From: Bromus sterilis
Lineage: Eukaryota > Streptophyta > Magnoliopsida > Poales > Poaceae
NCBI GenBank assembly: GCA_950022295.1
Contig: OX465597.1
Location: forward strand, 1 to 64,000
DNA length: 64,000 nucleotides
Direction of reading: 5' to 3'
The position numbers were made by a program, and so were the translations under genes. Below, one piece after another: positions 23,010 to 33,700 of this stretch (positions are counted from its first letter, which is position 1; every line of letters starts with the position of its first letter). The notes below the pieces were generated by a model. That model worked only from the letters and a program-made list of their open reading frames with translations. It ran no database searches and was not told the origin of the DNA.

Positions 23010-23240
23010 TAGCTGAAGCAGGGTAAATGCCCATGTGCATGCCTCTAAGAAAATATGTGATGCATGGGTGCAAGTTGTTTGCGCGGGGCTCGCAGCCAAG
23101 CTGCAAAACTGTTAAAAAAATCATGTGATGCATGTTTGCAAGTTGTTTGCGTGGAGCTCGCAGCCAAGATGCACGATTTCATACGCGCGATCACGGGGTC
23201 TCATCACTCTCATGCATGTGTACAAGTTGTTTGCGATGCT
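23010..23240 (+). repeat. Degenerate ~70-bp repeats in the decarboxylase promoter (block B')
   Basis: Two units starting near 23056 and 23123 share ATGTGATGCATG, GCAAGTTGTTTGCG and GCTCGCAGCCAAG, and a third partial unit starts near 23211. A related single unit is at 11618-11690. They lie 90-280 bp upstream of the TATA-like box and may hold regulatory sites; that is inference. Confidence 0.7.
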
Positions 23241-23328
23241 CAGAAATAGCTGGCGCTGAGCTCGATATTGGCTCACGACCGCTGTCGCAGCCCTCGTGGG
23301 TCACGAGTGGAGTGCAGCATCTCGTCCA

Positions 23329-23336
23329 ATAAATAG
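23329..23336 (+). promoter_or_regulatory. Probable TATA box of the decarboxylase gene
   Basis: ATAAATAG lies about 160 bp upstream of the start codon, overlapping a CCAAT (23326-23330). It is the best TATA-like match before the gene. Confidence 0.55.
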
Positions 23337-23496
23337 CTCTAGGGGCTGCTCGGGAATCGGCACCAGTCCACAGCCTACCATTGGTGCATTGCATTTGCAG
23401 GAACCGATCCACATTTGCCATTGTTGTGGTGCTTGCATTTGCAGGCAGTGCATCAGCGCCTAGAGCCAGCAAACAATCTCGAGTGCATTTCCACCA

Positions 23497-25077
23497 ATGG
23501 CCCCATCACAATGCTTCGACGCCGTCACCGGTGCAGCCGTGCTGCCGGTGGTGACTGGCAAGCCGGAGAAGAAGGTACATTGCCCCAACCTGCTCGACGC
23601 TGACGAGTTCCGGCGCCAAGGTCACCAGGTCATCGACTTCATCGCCGAGTACTACGGCGGCATGGACGATTACCCCGTGCACCCGAGCGTCACCCCCGGC
23701 TTCCTCCGCAACCTGCTCCCGGCGGAAGCGCCGTCCCGTCCGGAGCCGGACGCCTTCAGCTCCGCGCTCAAGGACGTCCGCGACATCATCCTCCCGGGCA
23801 TGACGCACTGGCAGAGCGCCCGGCACTTCGCCCACTTCCCGGCGTCAAGCAGCACCGTCGGCGCCCTTGGAGAGGCGCTCGCTGCTGGCATCAACGTCGT
23901 CCCGTTCACGTGGGCTGCCTCGCCGGCCGCCGCTGAGCTTGAGATGGTGGTTGTGGATTGGCTCGGCAAGGCGTTGCACCTTCCTGAGAGTCTACTCTTC
24001 GCCGGAGGCGGCGGGGGCACGATTCTTGGCACCTCATGCGAGGCCATACTATGCACGCTCGTCGCCGCCAGGGACCGGAAGCTCGCCGAGATCGGCGCGA
24101 ACAGAATCTGCGACCTCGTCGTATACTGCTCCGACCAAACCCACTTCGCCTTCCGCAAGGCCGCGCGCATTGCCGGCATCCAGCGTGACCATTGCCGCGC
24201 GATACACACGTGCCACGACAACATGTTTGCCCTCTCGCCCACGGAGCTGCAGGCCGCCATGCAAGCTGATGTTGACGCCGGGCTGGTGCCACTGTTCCTG
24301 TGCGCCACAGTCGGGACGACCCAGACCACCGCCGTCGACCCCATTCGCGAGCTGTGCGCCGTCACGGCACCACTCGGTGTGTGGGTGCACGTCGACGCCG
24401 CCTACGCCGGCTCTGCGCTGGTCTGCCCGGAGTTCACCCACGTGATCGACGGCGTGGAGGCCGTGGACTCCTTCAGCATGAACGCCCACAAGTGGCTCCT
24501 CGCAAACAACGACTGCTGCGCCATGTGGGTGAAGAAGCCGAGCGAGCTGCTGGCGGCGCTCGGGACGGAGCAGGAGTACATCCTCAAGGACGCCGCGTCG
24601 GAGGGACACGACGTGGTGGACTACAAGGACTGGACCATGACGTTAACCCGCCGGTTCCGCGCGCTCAAGATGTGGCTCGTGCTCCGCTGCTACGGCGTCG
24701 AAGGCCTCCGCGACCACATCCGCTCTCACGTGCGAATGGCCGAGGCGTTCGAGGCCATGGTCAAAGCCGATGAGAGGTTCGAGGTGGTCACTGATAGGAA
24801 TTTTGCACTTGTGTGTTTCCGACTTCGACCGACGGAGAAGTTCGGCGGTGAGAAAACGGCCAACGAGCTCAACCGAGGCCTCCTCGAGGAGGTGAACGCC
24901 GTCACCTCAGGCCCCTACATGAGCTCCGCCAACGTAGGTGGCATGTTCATGCTAAGGTGTGCCGTCGGGAGCACGCTCACCCAGGAGCACCACGTCAATG
25001 ATGCATGGAAGGTCGTGCAGGATCGGGCCTCGGCAATCCTTCAAAAGATGGAGATCATCTACAGCGTGCTTGGCTAA
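23497..25077 (+). CDS. Aromatic L-amino-acid decarboxylase (tryptophan/tyrosine decarboxylase family)
   Basis: This is a PLP-dependent cytosolic enzyme that removes CO2 from tryptophan, tyrosine or dopa to give tryptamine, tyramine or dopamine, entry points to indole and phenolic amines. The 526-codon frame is intact and intronless, the usual length and structure for plant members. The start is in good context (CCACCAATGG). Visible motifs: PGMTHW at 100-105, H206 in SDQTH (stacks on PLP), D300 in VHVDAAYAG (binds the PLP ring nitrogen), and the PLP lysine K332 in NAHKW. Y361 in the mobile loop (EQEYILKD) favours decarboxylase over aldehyde synthase, which has Phe there. T384 (TLTRRFR) lies where tyrosine decarboxylases have Ser and tryptophan decarboxylases Gly, so the substrate cannot be called. 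Codon use is strongly GC-biased, unlike the flanking transposons. It is the only host gene seen and has no sign of inactivation. Confidence 0.95.
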   Translation: MAPSQCFDAVTGAAVLPVVTGKPEKKVHCPNLLDADEFRRQGHQVIDFIAEYYGGMDDYPVHPSVTPGFLRNLLPAEAPSRPEPDAFSSALKDVRDIILPGMTHWQSARHFAHFPASSSTVGALGEALAAGINVVPFTWAASPAAAELEMVVVDWLGKALHLPESLLFAGGGGGTILGTSCEAILCTLVAARDRKLAEIGANRICDLVVYCSDQTHFAFRKAARIAGIQRDHCRAIHTCHDNMFALSPTELQAAMQADVDAGLVPLFLCATVGTTQTTAVDPIRELCAVTAPLGVWVHVDAAYAGSALVCPEFTHVIDGVEAVDSFSMNAHKWLLANNDCCAMWVKKPSELLAALGTEQEYILKDAASEGHDVVDYKDWTMTLTRRFRALKMWLVLRCYGVEGLRDHIRSHVRMAEAFEAMVKADERFEVVTDRNFALVCFRLRPTEKFGGEKTANELNRGLLEEVNAVTSGPYMSSANVGGMFMLRCAVGSTLTQEHHVNDAWKVVQDRASAILQKMEIIYSVLG

Positions 25078-25650
25078 TTATTTTGGTAAAATATTCTTTT
25101 TGAGATGAACTACAACGGTCCACCTGAATAATTAGGTGGGTCACTCCAAGCATGAGCATTGCATTTAGTCAACTAAATGCTCGTTTACTTGCTTCCATCA
25201 CTTGTGTACTTTCTTTATATAGGATTTTGCATTTTTGTACTTTGTATTAAGGATGTGTAATAATTGAGATGTAATAAGGTGTGATACACACACATTCTTC
25301 CATGTTGATGGGTATGTAGTAGTAATGAATATTGTACGTGTTTGATTTCATTATCTGATAGCCAAACTACAACTTTTTCGTTAAAAGTCGTGGACTGTAA
25401 TTCATCCAAGGGGCGGCGGCGGTGGCCAAGCAGGACCTTGCAGAGACCCTTGCGGAGAAGGCCATGGCTCGCGTGAGCGGCGCGCCGCTGTTCCGCCCCC
25501 AACACAGCAGAGCGTCGCCTCGCCCGCCGGCAACTTCTCTCCATCGACGCCTTCGGCATGGGGGTACACGCCGTCGCCTGAGCACAGCGGCTTCGACCAC
25601 AACCTCGCCTTCACGCACGCGGCGTCCGTCTTGCGCCCAGCATCGGTCGC
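25078..25650 (+). other. Decarboxylase 3' flank and GC-rich scrap
   Basis: 25078-25400 is AT-rich, typical of a 3' untranslated region, with possible poly-A signal-like AATAAT/GTAATAAG near 25258-25275. 25404-25650 turns abruptly GC-rich. It has short coding-like runs in two plus-strand frames (AKQDLAETLAEKAMARVSG; then AWGYTPSPEHSGFDHNLAF in another frame), and may be a truncated gene fragment. It ends at the outer LTR. Confidence 0.5.
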
Positions 25651-27280
25651 TAATACGTTTCAAACGTATCGATAATTTCTGCTCGCTCCATGTATGTTTT
25701 GTGTGATATTGCTATGATCTAGATACACTTTCATATACTTTTGATCATATTTGGACTAACCTACTAACTCAGTGCACCCCAGTGTCAGTTCATTTTCTGT
25801 TGTTTTTCTATTTCAGGTTTCGCCCATATTAAAAGTGCTCCAAAAATTCGGGAAAAATCGGATAAAAAGTCAGCGTAACAGAGTCATCCAAAAGCCAGAG
25901 GGCCACCACCAGGGCCCAGGCGGCCACCTGGCGCGGCCAGGGGCCTGGCCGCACCAGGGGGGGCGCCTGGACCCCTGGTGACACCCCTGGCTGCCCCCCT
26001 TCGCCTATTTATTCTCCGTGACGGGGAAACTCCGAAGACAGAACCCTATTTCGCAATCTCGCCTCTGTTCCGCCGCCGCCGCGCTTCCAAGATCGGAGCA
26101 CCGTCAGGACCCTTCCCGGCACCCTGCCGGAGGGAGGATCGACCTCCGGGAGCTTCTCCTCCACCATGGACGCTTCTCGGATGTGCCGTGAGTAGTCTAC
26201 CTTGGACCATGGGTCCGTGATCAGTAGCTGTGTGATGTTCTCCTCCCCTCTTTGTTCTTCATGGTTTAGACCTCGTGAGCTGCCCTACATGATCGAGGCA
26301 CATATGTAATTCTTCTGCTGTTGCTATGTTGAGTTTGATGGATTCCGATGGATTATGAGATTATGTTCAGATCGTGATTGAGTAATATATTTGGTTTTGA
26401 TCTCTTATATTTTTGTTCATAAGTAATTCTTGCATGTTCTCCGTTGTTGTTTATTGCTTTGGCCAAGTGATGGATAGTAACTCCAAGAGGGAACGTTATG
26501 CTCGATTGTGGGTACATGCCCCCCTGATGACACGCTTGAGTGACATAAACATGAATCTAGGGGATGTGTTGTGGCCACAAGGGGGAAAACAACGGTGCTT
26601 GTAACCGCGGTTGCAAGGATTGTTTACTTCACGCAAAGTTCTTTTAATGCAGTTGTCTGTTGCTTTGGGTTTACACTTTGGGTGGGACTCGCAACTTAAT
26701 ACCAGCGAGATGTTCTGGATAGATATCTCAAGGTGGATGATTAGTAGTAGATGTAGATGGATTGCGGTCTACTTATTTTGTCGTACTTCCCATGCTTATG
26801 AGCCTCTTCTTTTATTTTGTAGCATAGTTAGCATTGCGGTGCGTTTATAATCCTGTCAATTTCCCATCTGTAATATGTTTACCTCGCATAGCAGTTTTAT
26901 CGTCTTTTGGTAGAGAGACATCACTAGTGAACATCACGGGACCCCGGTCCATATTCTCATCATTGTTTACAAGCTATTTCCTTTTCAGTATTTACTTTTA
27001 GTTGCTATCATTATCATTATCCCTTGTGTGTTTGACTCTTTGTAAACGACAAGACCGGAGAGATTGACAACCTCTCTGAACTTCGTTGGGAGCAAAGTTA
27101 ATTGTATCGTGTGCAGGTCCGCGTCAGGTGCGCCGTTGACACCTACTTATCATCGCCGTAGTCCTATGGGAGACAAACCCTATCCTCTACATATTGGAAA
27201 TTTGGTGCTATCCTACATCTCACCTTCCACTTGGGGTAACCAACGAAGGGCGAGAAGCCATTACCACTTCCACGCCATCA
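25651..27280 (+). repeat. Left LTR of outer element (~1630 bp)
   Basis: It starts TAATACGTTTCAAACGTATC (ancestral TG... probable) and likely ends ...GCCATCA ten bases before the primer site. It is alignable with the inner element's LTRs at its start (CGTTTCAAACGTATC, GATCATATTTGGACTAACCT, CTCAGTGCACCC) and in the GCC-rich block at 25900-25990. The exact right end is inferred from the primer site and TGAT...ATCA symmetry. Confidence 0.75.
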
Positions 27281-27290
27281 GGCAAATTTC

Positions 27291-27308
27291 TGCCGCCGTT
27301 ACCGGGGA
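27291..27308 (+). other. Primer binding site of outer element (tRNA-Asp type, 2 mismatches)
   Basis: TGCCGCCGTTACCGGGGA differs at two positions from TGGCGCCGTTGCCGGGGA, the complement of the 3' end of plant tRNA-Asp(GUC). The inner element has the perfect version. Confidence 0.75.
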
Positions 27309-27428
27309 CTCCGAGTGATAAGATAGGGGAGTTTCCCACTATCCGTTACTTTTACTTTTTAGTCTTGTTTGTTTACCTTTCTGTTTTTATCTTTGTGTCT
27401 TATATCGAAAATTACAAAAAAATCTGCC

Positions 27429-28662
27429 ACACTTGCTGCTACTGTGGGTTCCACTGAAAACACCAAGTTGTGTGACTTCACCAGTCACAACAATAAAGAC
27501 TTTATCTGCACTCGTATTTCCACACCTGTCACTTCAGCTACCTCTTATGAAATTAAACCTTCTTTACTGAACCTTGTTATGAGAGATCAATTCTCTGGTG
27601 CTGGAGATGATGCTGCTTTACACTTGAATGATTTTGTCGAATTATGTGATATGCAAAATTATAAAGAAGTAGAAGGTGATGTTGTTAGACTCGAGTTTTT
27701 TCCTTTCTCTTTTGTGGGACAAAGCTAAAATCTGGTTTCAATCTTTGCCTAGGAATAGTATAGATTCTTGGGATAAGTGCAAAGATGCTTTTATTGGGAA
27801 GTATTACCCACCTGCTAAAATTATCCAATTGAGGAGTAACATTATGAATTTTAGGCAATTGGATAATGAACACGTTGCCAAAGCTTGGGAACGTATGAAA
27901 TCTCTTGTTAAGAAATGCGCTACACATGGTTTGACTACCTGGATGGTTATACAGACTTGTTTATCCAGGCTTGATCTTTACCTCGCGGAACCTGTTAGAT
28001 TCAGCCGCAGGAGGAACCTTTATGTCAACTACACTTGGTGCTACCATGAAACTTCTCGATGAGATGATGACCAACTATTCCCAATGGCACACTGAACGCG
28101 CTCCAACAGGTAGGAAGGTAAATTCTGTCGAGGAAATTACCTCCCTAAATGATAAAGTTGATTTAATTATGTCTCTACTTACCAAGCTACCCTCTATTGA
28201 TCCTCATGATGTTCCTTTAAATTCTTTGGTTCCTCAGGAGCAAGTAGATGTAAACTTCATTGCTAGAAACAACTTTAAATATAATTCTTATAGGGGCAAC
28301 CTTGCTAGTAATCCTAGACCGTTCCCATCCACTTATGGGAACAACAACACTTACCCTAGCAACAAGAACCCCACCTCTGAACTAGAGAGTATGCTTAGAG
28401 ACTTCATCACTACCCAAAAAGCCTTCAACAAGAATGTGTAAGAAAAACTAGCTAAATTAGATAATCTTTGTTTGAAGGTAGACAACTTAGCCCTTGATGT
28501 TGAGATGTTAAAAATTAGAACCTCTCCCCTTGAGGAGAGCAAAGCCACTCCTATTAATGCTATCCAGTTACAAATCAATGAAAATATTAGGATGATGGCT
28601 AAACTTAAAGAAAGATGGGCTAGAGAAAAAGAGGAAGATGATAGAATTAAGAGCCTTCCTAC
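27429..28662 (+). pseudogene. Outer element gag, first part (broken by frameshifts and an insertion)
   Basis: Capsid-type protein of an LTR retrotransposon. The Retrotrans_gag-like region is clear at 27720-27930 (WDKAKIWFQSLP, FIGKYYPPAKI, AWERMKSLVKKC). It is followed by a linker region with SLNDKVDLIMSLLTKLP and a heptad-rich stretch (LAKLDNLCLKVDNLALDVEM). Breaks: a frameshift near 27703, another near 27995, and TAA at about 28439. The frame then runs to KSLPT at 28662, where the inner element is inserted. It continues in frame at 58201. Confidence 0.88.
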
Positions 28663-30120
28663 TGATGTCTACGCACGCTTCTATTCTTGTAGACTATGTT
28701 GGGCCTCCAAGCGCAGAGGTTTGTAGGACAACAGCAATTTCCCTCAAGTGGATGACATAAGGTTTATCGAACTCAGGGAAGTAGAGGTTGAAGATGGTCT
28801 CTCTCAAGCAAACCTGCAATTAAGATACAAGAAGTCCCTTGTGTCCCCAACACACCTAATACAACTAGGAGTTGTATAGGTGCACTAGTTCGGCGAAGAA
28901 ATGGTAAAATATGAGTGATAGGTGTGGCAAAGCAAGGTAATATAGATCTGTAATAAAAAGTGCAGCAAGCAAACATGTGACAAAAGTGAGCACAAACGGT
29001 GTAACAATGGTGGAAACAAGGCCTAGGCTTCATACTTTCACTAGTGGCAACTCTCAACAACATTAACATAGTCTAATCACATGATATTTCCACTAAAACA
29101 TGCAATGGAGACACACTCGGAGGTCATTCCTTTGTGGTCAAGAGAGGACGAGAATTATATAGGGCTACAAGAGCACACCTCAGAGTTCGTAGTTCTCAAT
29201 CTATGGATTTCCCAATGTCACCGCGGCCATCCAAAGAGAGTACCACAATCACCACAACATATCTCAAGGATAGTCAAAGACAAGCACCAAGAGACTCTCA
29301 ATCTTCAATCAACACACAAAAGAGGAAATCACTCATGAAAATATTCTTCTAACCCATGTCCAATAGACCGCCGTCACCTTGGTCTCGGGGATTATACTAG
29401 ATAAGATCAATTGAGTACATCAATCCAATACATAGAGGAAGGGGAAATATCATGGGATCACCCTAGATTAACATAGCCTATGATCACAACGAAGATCACA
29501 TCATGGGAGAGAGAGAAGAACACATAGCTACTGGTAGAAACCTCAGCCCCGAGGGAGAACTACTCCCGCTTCATGGAGGGAGGAAGCAACGTCGATGGAG
29601 ATGAATCCGGGGGCACTTCCCCGTCCCGGCAGGGTGCCGACACAGGAATTCTGGTCTCCCAAAGCTTGTCGGCGATGGCGGCGGAGATCGGAATCGCTTC
29701 TGGAAAAAGTACTTCGATCTTAGGGATTTCCTCCGCGGGGGCTAAATATAGGCCAAAGGAGGGGGCCAGGGGGGCCACAGGGCATCCAGGAGGGCAGGTG
29801 GCGCGACCTAGGGTGGACCCGCGCCGAGCACCCTCCTGGGCCCCTGGTGGTGGCCCTCCTGCCATGTCTTGGTTATTCCAGAAGCTTTTGGAGCGCTGAT
29901 TTTTTATATAATTTTTCCGGGATTTATTGGGCACTTTAATTATTGGAAAAACCTGAAATACAAAAACAGCAAAAAACAGGAACTGGCAACTGGGTGCACT
30001 GAGTTAATAGGTTAGTACAAATATGATCAAAAGTGTATGAAAGTTCAAGCAAAACATGGCAAAGTCACACAAATCATGCATGGAGCAAGCAGAAATTATA
30101 GATACGTTTGGGACGTATCA
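28663..30120 (-). repeat. 3' LTR of inner element (1458 bp)
   Basis: The ends are TGATGTCTACGCACGC and GGGACGTATCA. It is nearly identical to 56738-58195. On the minus strand it begins TGATACGTCCCAAACGTATC, similar to the outer LTR start. Confidence 0.95.
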
Positions 30121-30355
30121 ACATCTCCAAGCTTAATTCCTGCGCGTCCTCGAGTAGGTAAATGATAACAAGCATAATTTCTGTGGTGACATGCCACACA
30201 ACCATATAAGGACTTTTAAGTAAAGCAATCAAAGCATGCAATTCAATTCAAGTCTTAACAAACAAGAGTCTATATTAGTATTGACACAAGCAACAAAAGA
30301 ACAAAAGGTGCAAGAGCTCTCGCTGTCCGTGACTCGAATGTCTCCAGATGGTGTT
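30121..30355 (-). other. 3' end of inner element between LTR and CACTA-2
   Basis: Non-coding. On the minus strand AGCTTGGAGATGT directly before the LTR is the likely purine-rich primer. 30353-30355 (GTT) is the left target duplication of CACTA-2. Confidence 0.75.
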
Positions 30356-30560
30356 CACTAGTGGACAGACCACCATATTATCCCGGTTCATATGGGCCTT
30401 CGGTCCCAGTTCAACAACCAGGTCCAATAACTCGGGACCAATGATGATCCCGGTTGGCCCACGAACCGGGACCGAAGAGGCTCCACGTGGCCAGGCGCGC
30501 AGCGAGGGGGGGAGGGGTCATCGGTCCCGGTTGATAGGAAGAACCGGGACCGAAGAGGCT
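30356..30560. repeat. CACTA-2 left terminal and subterminal repeats
   Basis: The terminal repeat is followed by copies of TCCCGGTT/AACCGGGACC in both directions (for example about 30380, 30452, 30474, 30522 and 30543). The matching CACTA-1 block is 11776-11965. Confidence 0.85.
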
Positions 30561-30781
30561 CCACTGCCCCCCTTTTTAGCCCTATTTTCTGATTTTTTTC
30601 ATTTATTTTAATTGTGTTTTGTATTCAATTAAATGGTACCATATATATATAAATTAAAGCAACAATGAAGGAACCACAATATATATTACACATTATCGTC
30701 ACGAATATATCATATACACCATCTCATTCCTCGTGCTTGGTCGAACATGTATTACACAAACGGTACTCACACGAGTTCGAT

Positions 30782-33700
30782 CTAATTTACATCGGTCCTT
30801 GGCCGCTTGTCTTCCAAAAAATGAGGGTGAAAGAACTCTCCGGTCGGAGCTATGACATGGTCTAATAAGAATCCGACGATTTCCTCTTGAATTGCTCGCA
30901 CGCGTTGTCGTGGTAGAAGACTGTCCAGCATTCGTTCGATCTAATTAAAAGAAAGGGATCAATATATATGAATGAAACTAAACACAATTTAACGCAATAA
31001 ATTAAAGTATTGAATGTTGTTTATCGTACTTCAATTTTCCTTATGTTTCGGGTTGCGGCCGTCTCTTTGGTCGTCTGGCGAATGAACTCGCAGACATAAT
31101 ATCCACATAAGTTATTCCCGGGTCCCTGTCTCAAACACTTTACGAGAACGGAGATCAATGAATATTATAATCAGCATGATAATTATACTGAAACTAGAAT
31201 AAAAAAGATGCACGGATCTAGCAAGTAGTACTTACATTCAGTGATTCAAATGTAAGCTTTGCCGGAAGACCCGGTGTTTCGGCGGTGAACCGTTTCCAAA
31301 CCCTCTGGAGGCATGCTTGCATGTCCTCCCATGATTTCATAGATCTGCATCCCGGGTCCATGACTTTTACTACTCCTTCGTCCGGAACAATGATCAACAG
31401 AATAAAGTGGAAGCTGCACACGCATAAAGAGTCAATTATATGCTTAACACCGAGCAAGCAAAATAGAATGTGTGCGAGACAGTAACACTCACTCGAAGTT
31501 GTAAGGAAATAGTATTTCCCTTCTTGTGCCGAAATGCGTCAACGATTGCAACAAGTTGTTCTCTGTCTGGTTGGGCTTCTGTTTGAGAGTTCTTTCATGA
31601 ACGAACTGGCAGTCAACGAACCCAATGTCATAGATTTGTCCTTTCTTGCATTCGAGAATCTTCATTCTGCATATATAATTAGTTTAGTGATGAGTGTAAG
31701 ATTGTACATGAAACGAATGAACTGAGCTAGAAAGGCTTGATCACTGAAATTAATGGTACTTACAGACAATATGCACTGACGATAGATTTGTCGATGGCGT
31801 CTCCATTGTAAAACTGAAATAATTCTGAGAATTCAATCAGATCGAAGCCTTGTCCATGCCCGTAATGCTCGTTCTGAAATTTAGCGTAGATCCAGTTTTG
31901 GGATTTTGCAGATTTTTCCAAGTACCAGTCATGCAATTTTCGCATCTTTGTTGGTAGATCCTTGACTAACTCGGGTTTGACGAGAGGATACCCGTGTTGG
32001 TATTGGTATGCCGGTACGAATTCCTCGTCGTTCCCGAACTCATCCAGACGGCTCAGGTAATCAGTAATAGACAATCCTACTGCCTGGGCTTTTGCTCCGT
32101 ACTGTCTTATAAACTCCGGATCTTTGTTCGGATCATACGCATCGACCTGATGCTGCTGGGGGCGCGGCCAAGTGTGCACTTTGAGCGGTTCGATCGATTG
32201 TTCTTTCTGTAGTCCGAGCTGAGGAATCTCTTTTCCGACTCTCCGCTCTTTTGCCTCAGCCGACTTTGTAATAGAGCGTTCATAGTCTGATGTGAGCGGT
32301 ATGGGGTTGTTAAGCTTCTTCTTCAGTTTCGCGCACGCGGCGTGATCTTTTGGGGTGCGCGGGAACAATGGCTCTATCGGCTTCTTCTTGTTGGCCACAT
32401 CAATCTTCCACTTTTCATAAGACATTTTTACGGACACTTCCAGTTCCTCAGGTGTCATCTCTCCGGGTAGGTTCTTCATATTCTGATGAGGAACTTTTGG
32501 GAGGGGTGATCGCTTACGTTTCGGTGATTTCTTGCTGCCCCTACTAGTATAGGTACGCGTCCGCTTCTGGCTCTGAGGCTCAGGAGATGGAGACGGCTGA
32601 GGCGACGGTGGAGATGCCTGAGGCGACGGTGGAGACGGCTGAGCCGGAGAGTGGTGAGGCGGTGAAGGCGATGGTTGCGGTGAAGAATGGTCACGTGGCG
32701 GCGAAGGTGGATTGCTCTTCTGAAGAGTGGGTGACCTTGGCGGCACATAATCTGGAAGCACGATGTGCTCCTTTCGCCATAGAACACTCCCATTTTTTGC
32801 TTCTCCTACTTCTTTCAGCTCCCCATCTTCACCTGCAGGGTAGTCCAGCTTCAGCTCCTCATAATCATCCATCACATCATCCACCATGACGACAGCGTAC
32901 CCTTCTCGAGTCGGGTTGCAATGATAAGTTGGTTTCTCCGGGATTGATAGGGCCATGCCGACCGCCACCGTCACCTTTAAGTTCATCACTTGCACCTTAA
33001 GCTCACAACGTGTGCTCTCCGTGATATAATCCACTGGGTAGCGTTTAGGAGCAGCCGTTGTAAGTGCATCAGCATCATCCTTCTACAGCTGCGTGGAAGC
33101 TTGGGAGCTTTTCCGATTCGATGGGGCGCCGGTAGCATCGAATCCAGTTTCTAACAAGAGCTGTTGAGGTTGGCCGCCACTTCGCTGGCTAAGTCTGCCG
33201 ATCAGCTCCTCCGCCCGCTTTAAGCCTTCTTCTACATTACGCAGCCGCTCTTTGGTGGCCGTTTTCTCAGCCTCATTCGCCACTTTCTCTCTCTCAGCCG
33301 CCGCTTTCTCAGCTGCCTCCCTTTCCTTCCTGCTCTGATGGCTTTTATCTGGATATTTCTTGCTTTCCGAAGGGAAGGCAAGTTTCCAACACTTGGAGCC
33401 TGGCGTGCCTCGTGCTTGTCCTGGGTGTTCTCTATTTTTTAGGGCACGTGTGAGCTCGTCGTCCTCTCTATCGGGAATGAACCGTCCCTCTTCAATATCA
33501 CGTACTGCATCTCTAATATCATCGATGGGTAGCAGGGGATCATCTATGTGTGACTGGTTATATATTGCCTTCCCATCTTGGTCCAACGTGCCCCCATGGC
33601 CGTAAAACCAGTTTCTTGTCCGTTCGTTCCATGTTGTAGGCTCTGGAGTGATCCCGACATCAAAATACTTGGCCTCAATTTCCTCCCACCTAGGCATGCA

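Noticed and set aside
23506..24773. Long frames on the minus strand and in other plus frames over the decarboxylase
   Set aside because: They arise from high GC at third codon positions of the real gene and have no motifs.
28773..29069. 98-codon minus frame in the inner LTRs (also 56839-57144)
   Set aside because: Lies within LTR sequence, identical in both copies because the LTRs are, and shows no domain.
25651..30120. Treating 25651-27280 and 28663-30120 as the two LTRs of one element
   Set aside because: They are in opposite orientation and differ in length. The second pairs with 56738-58195 by length, near identity and the CCTAC duplication.
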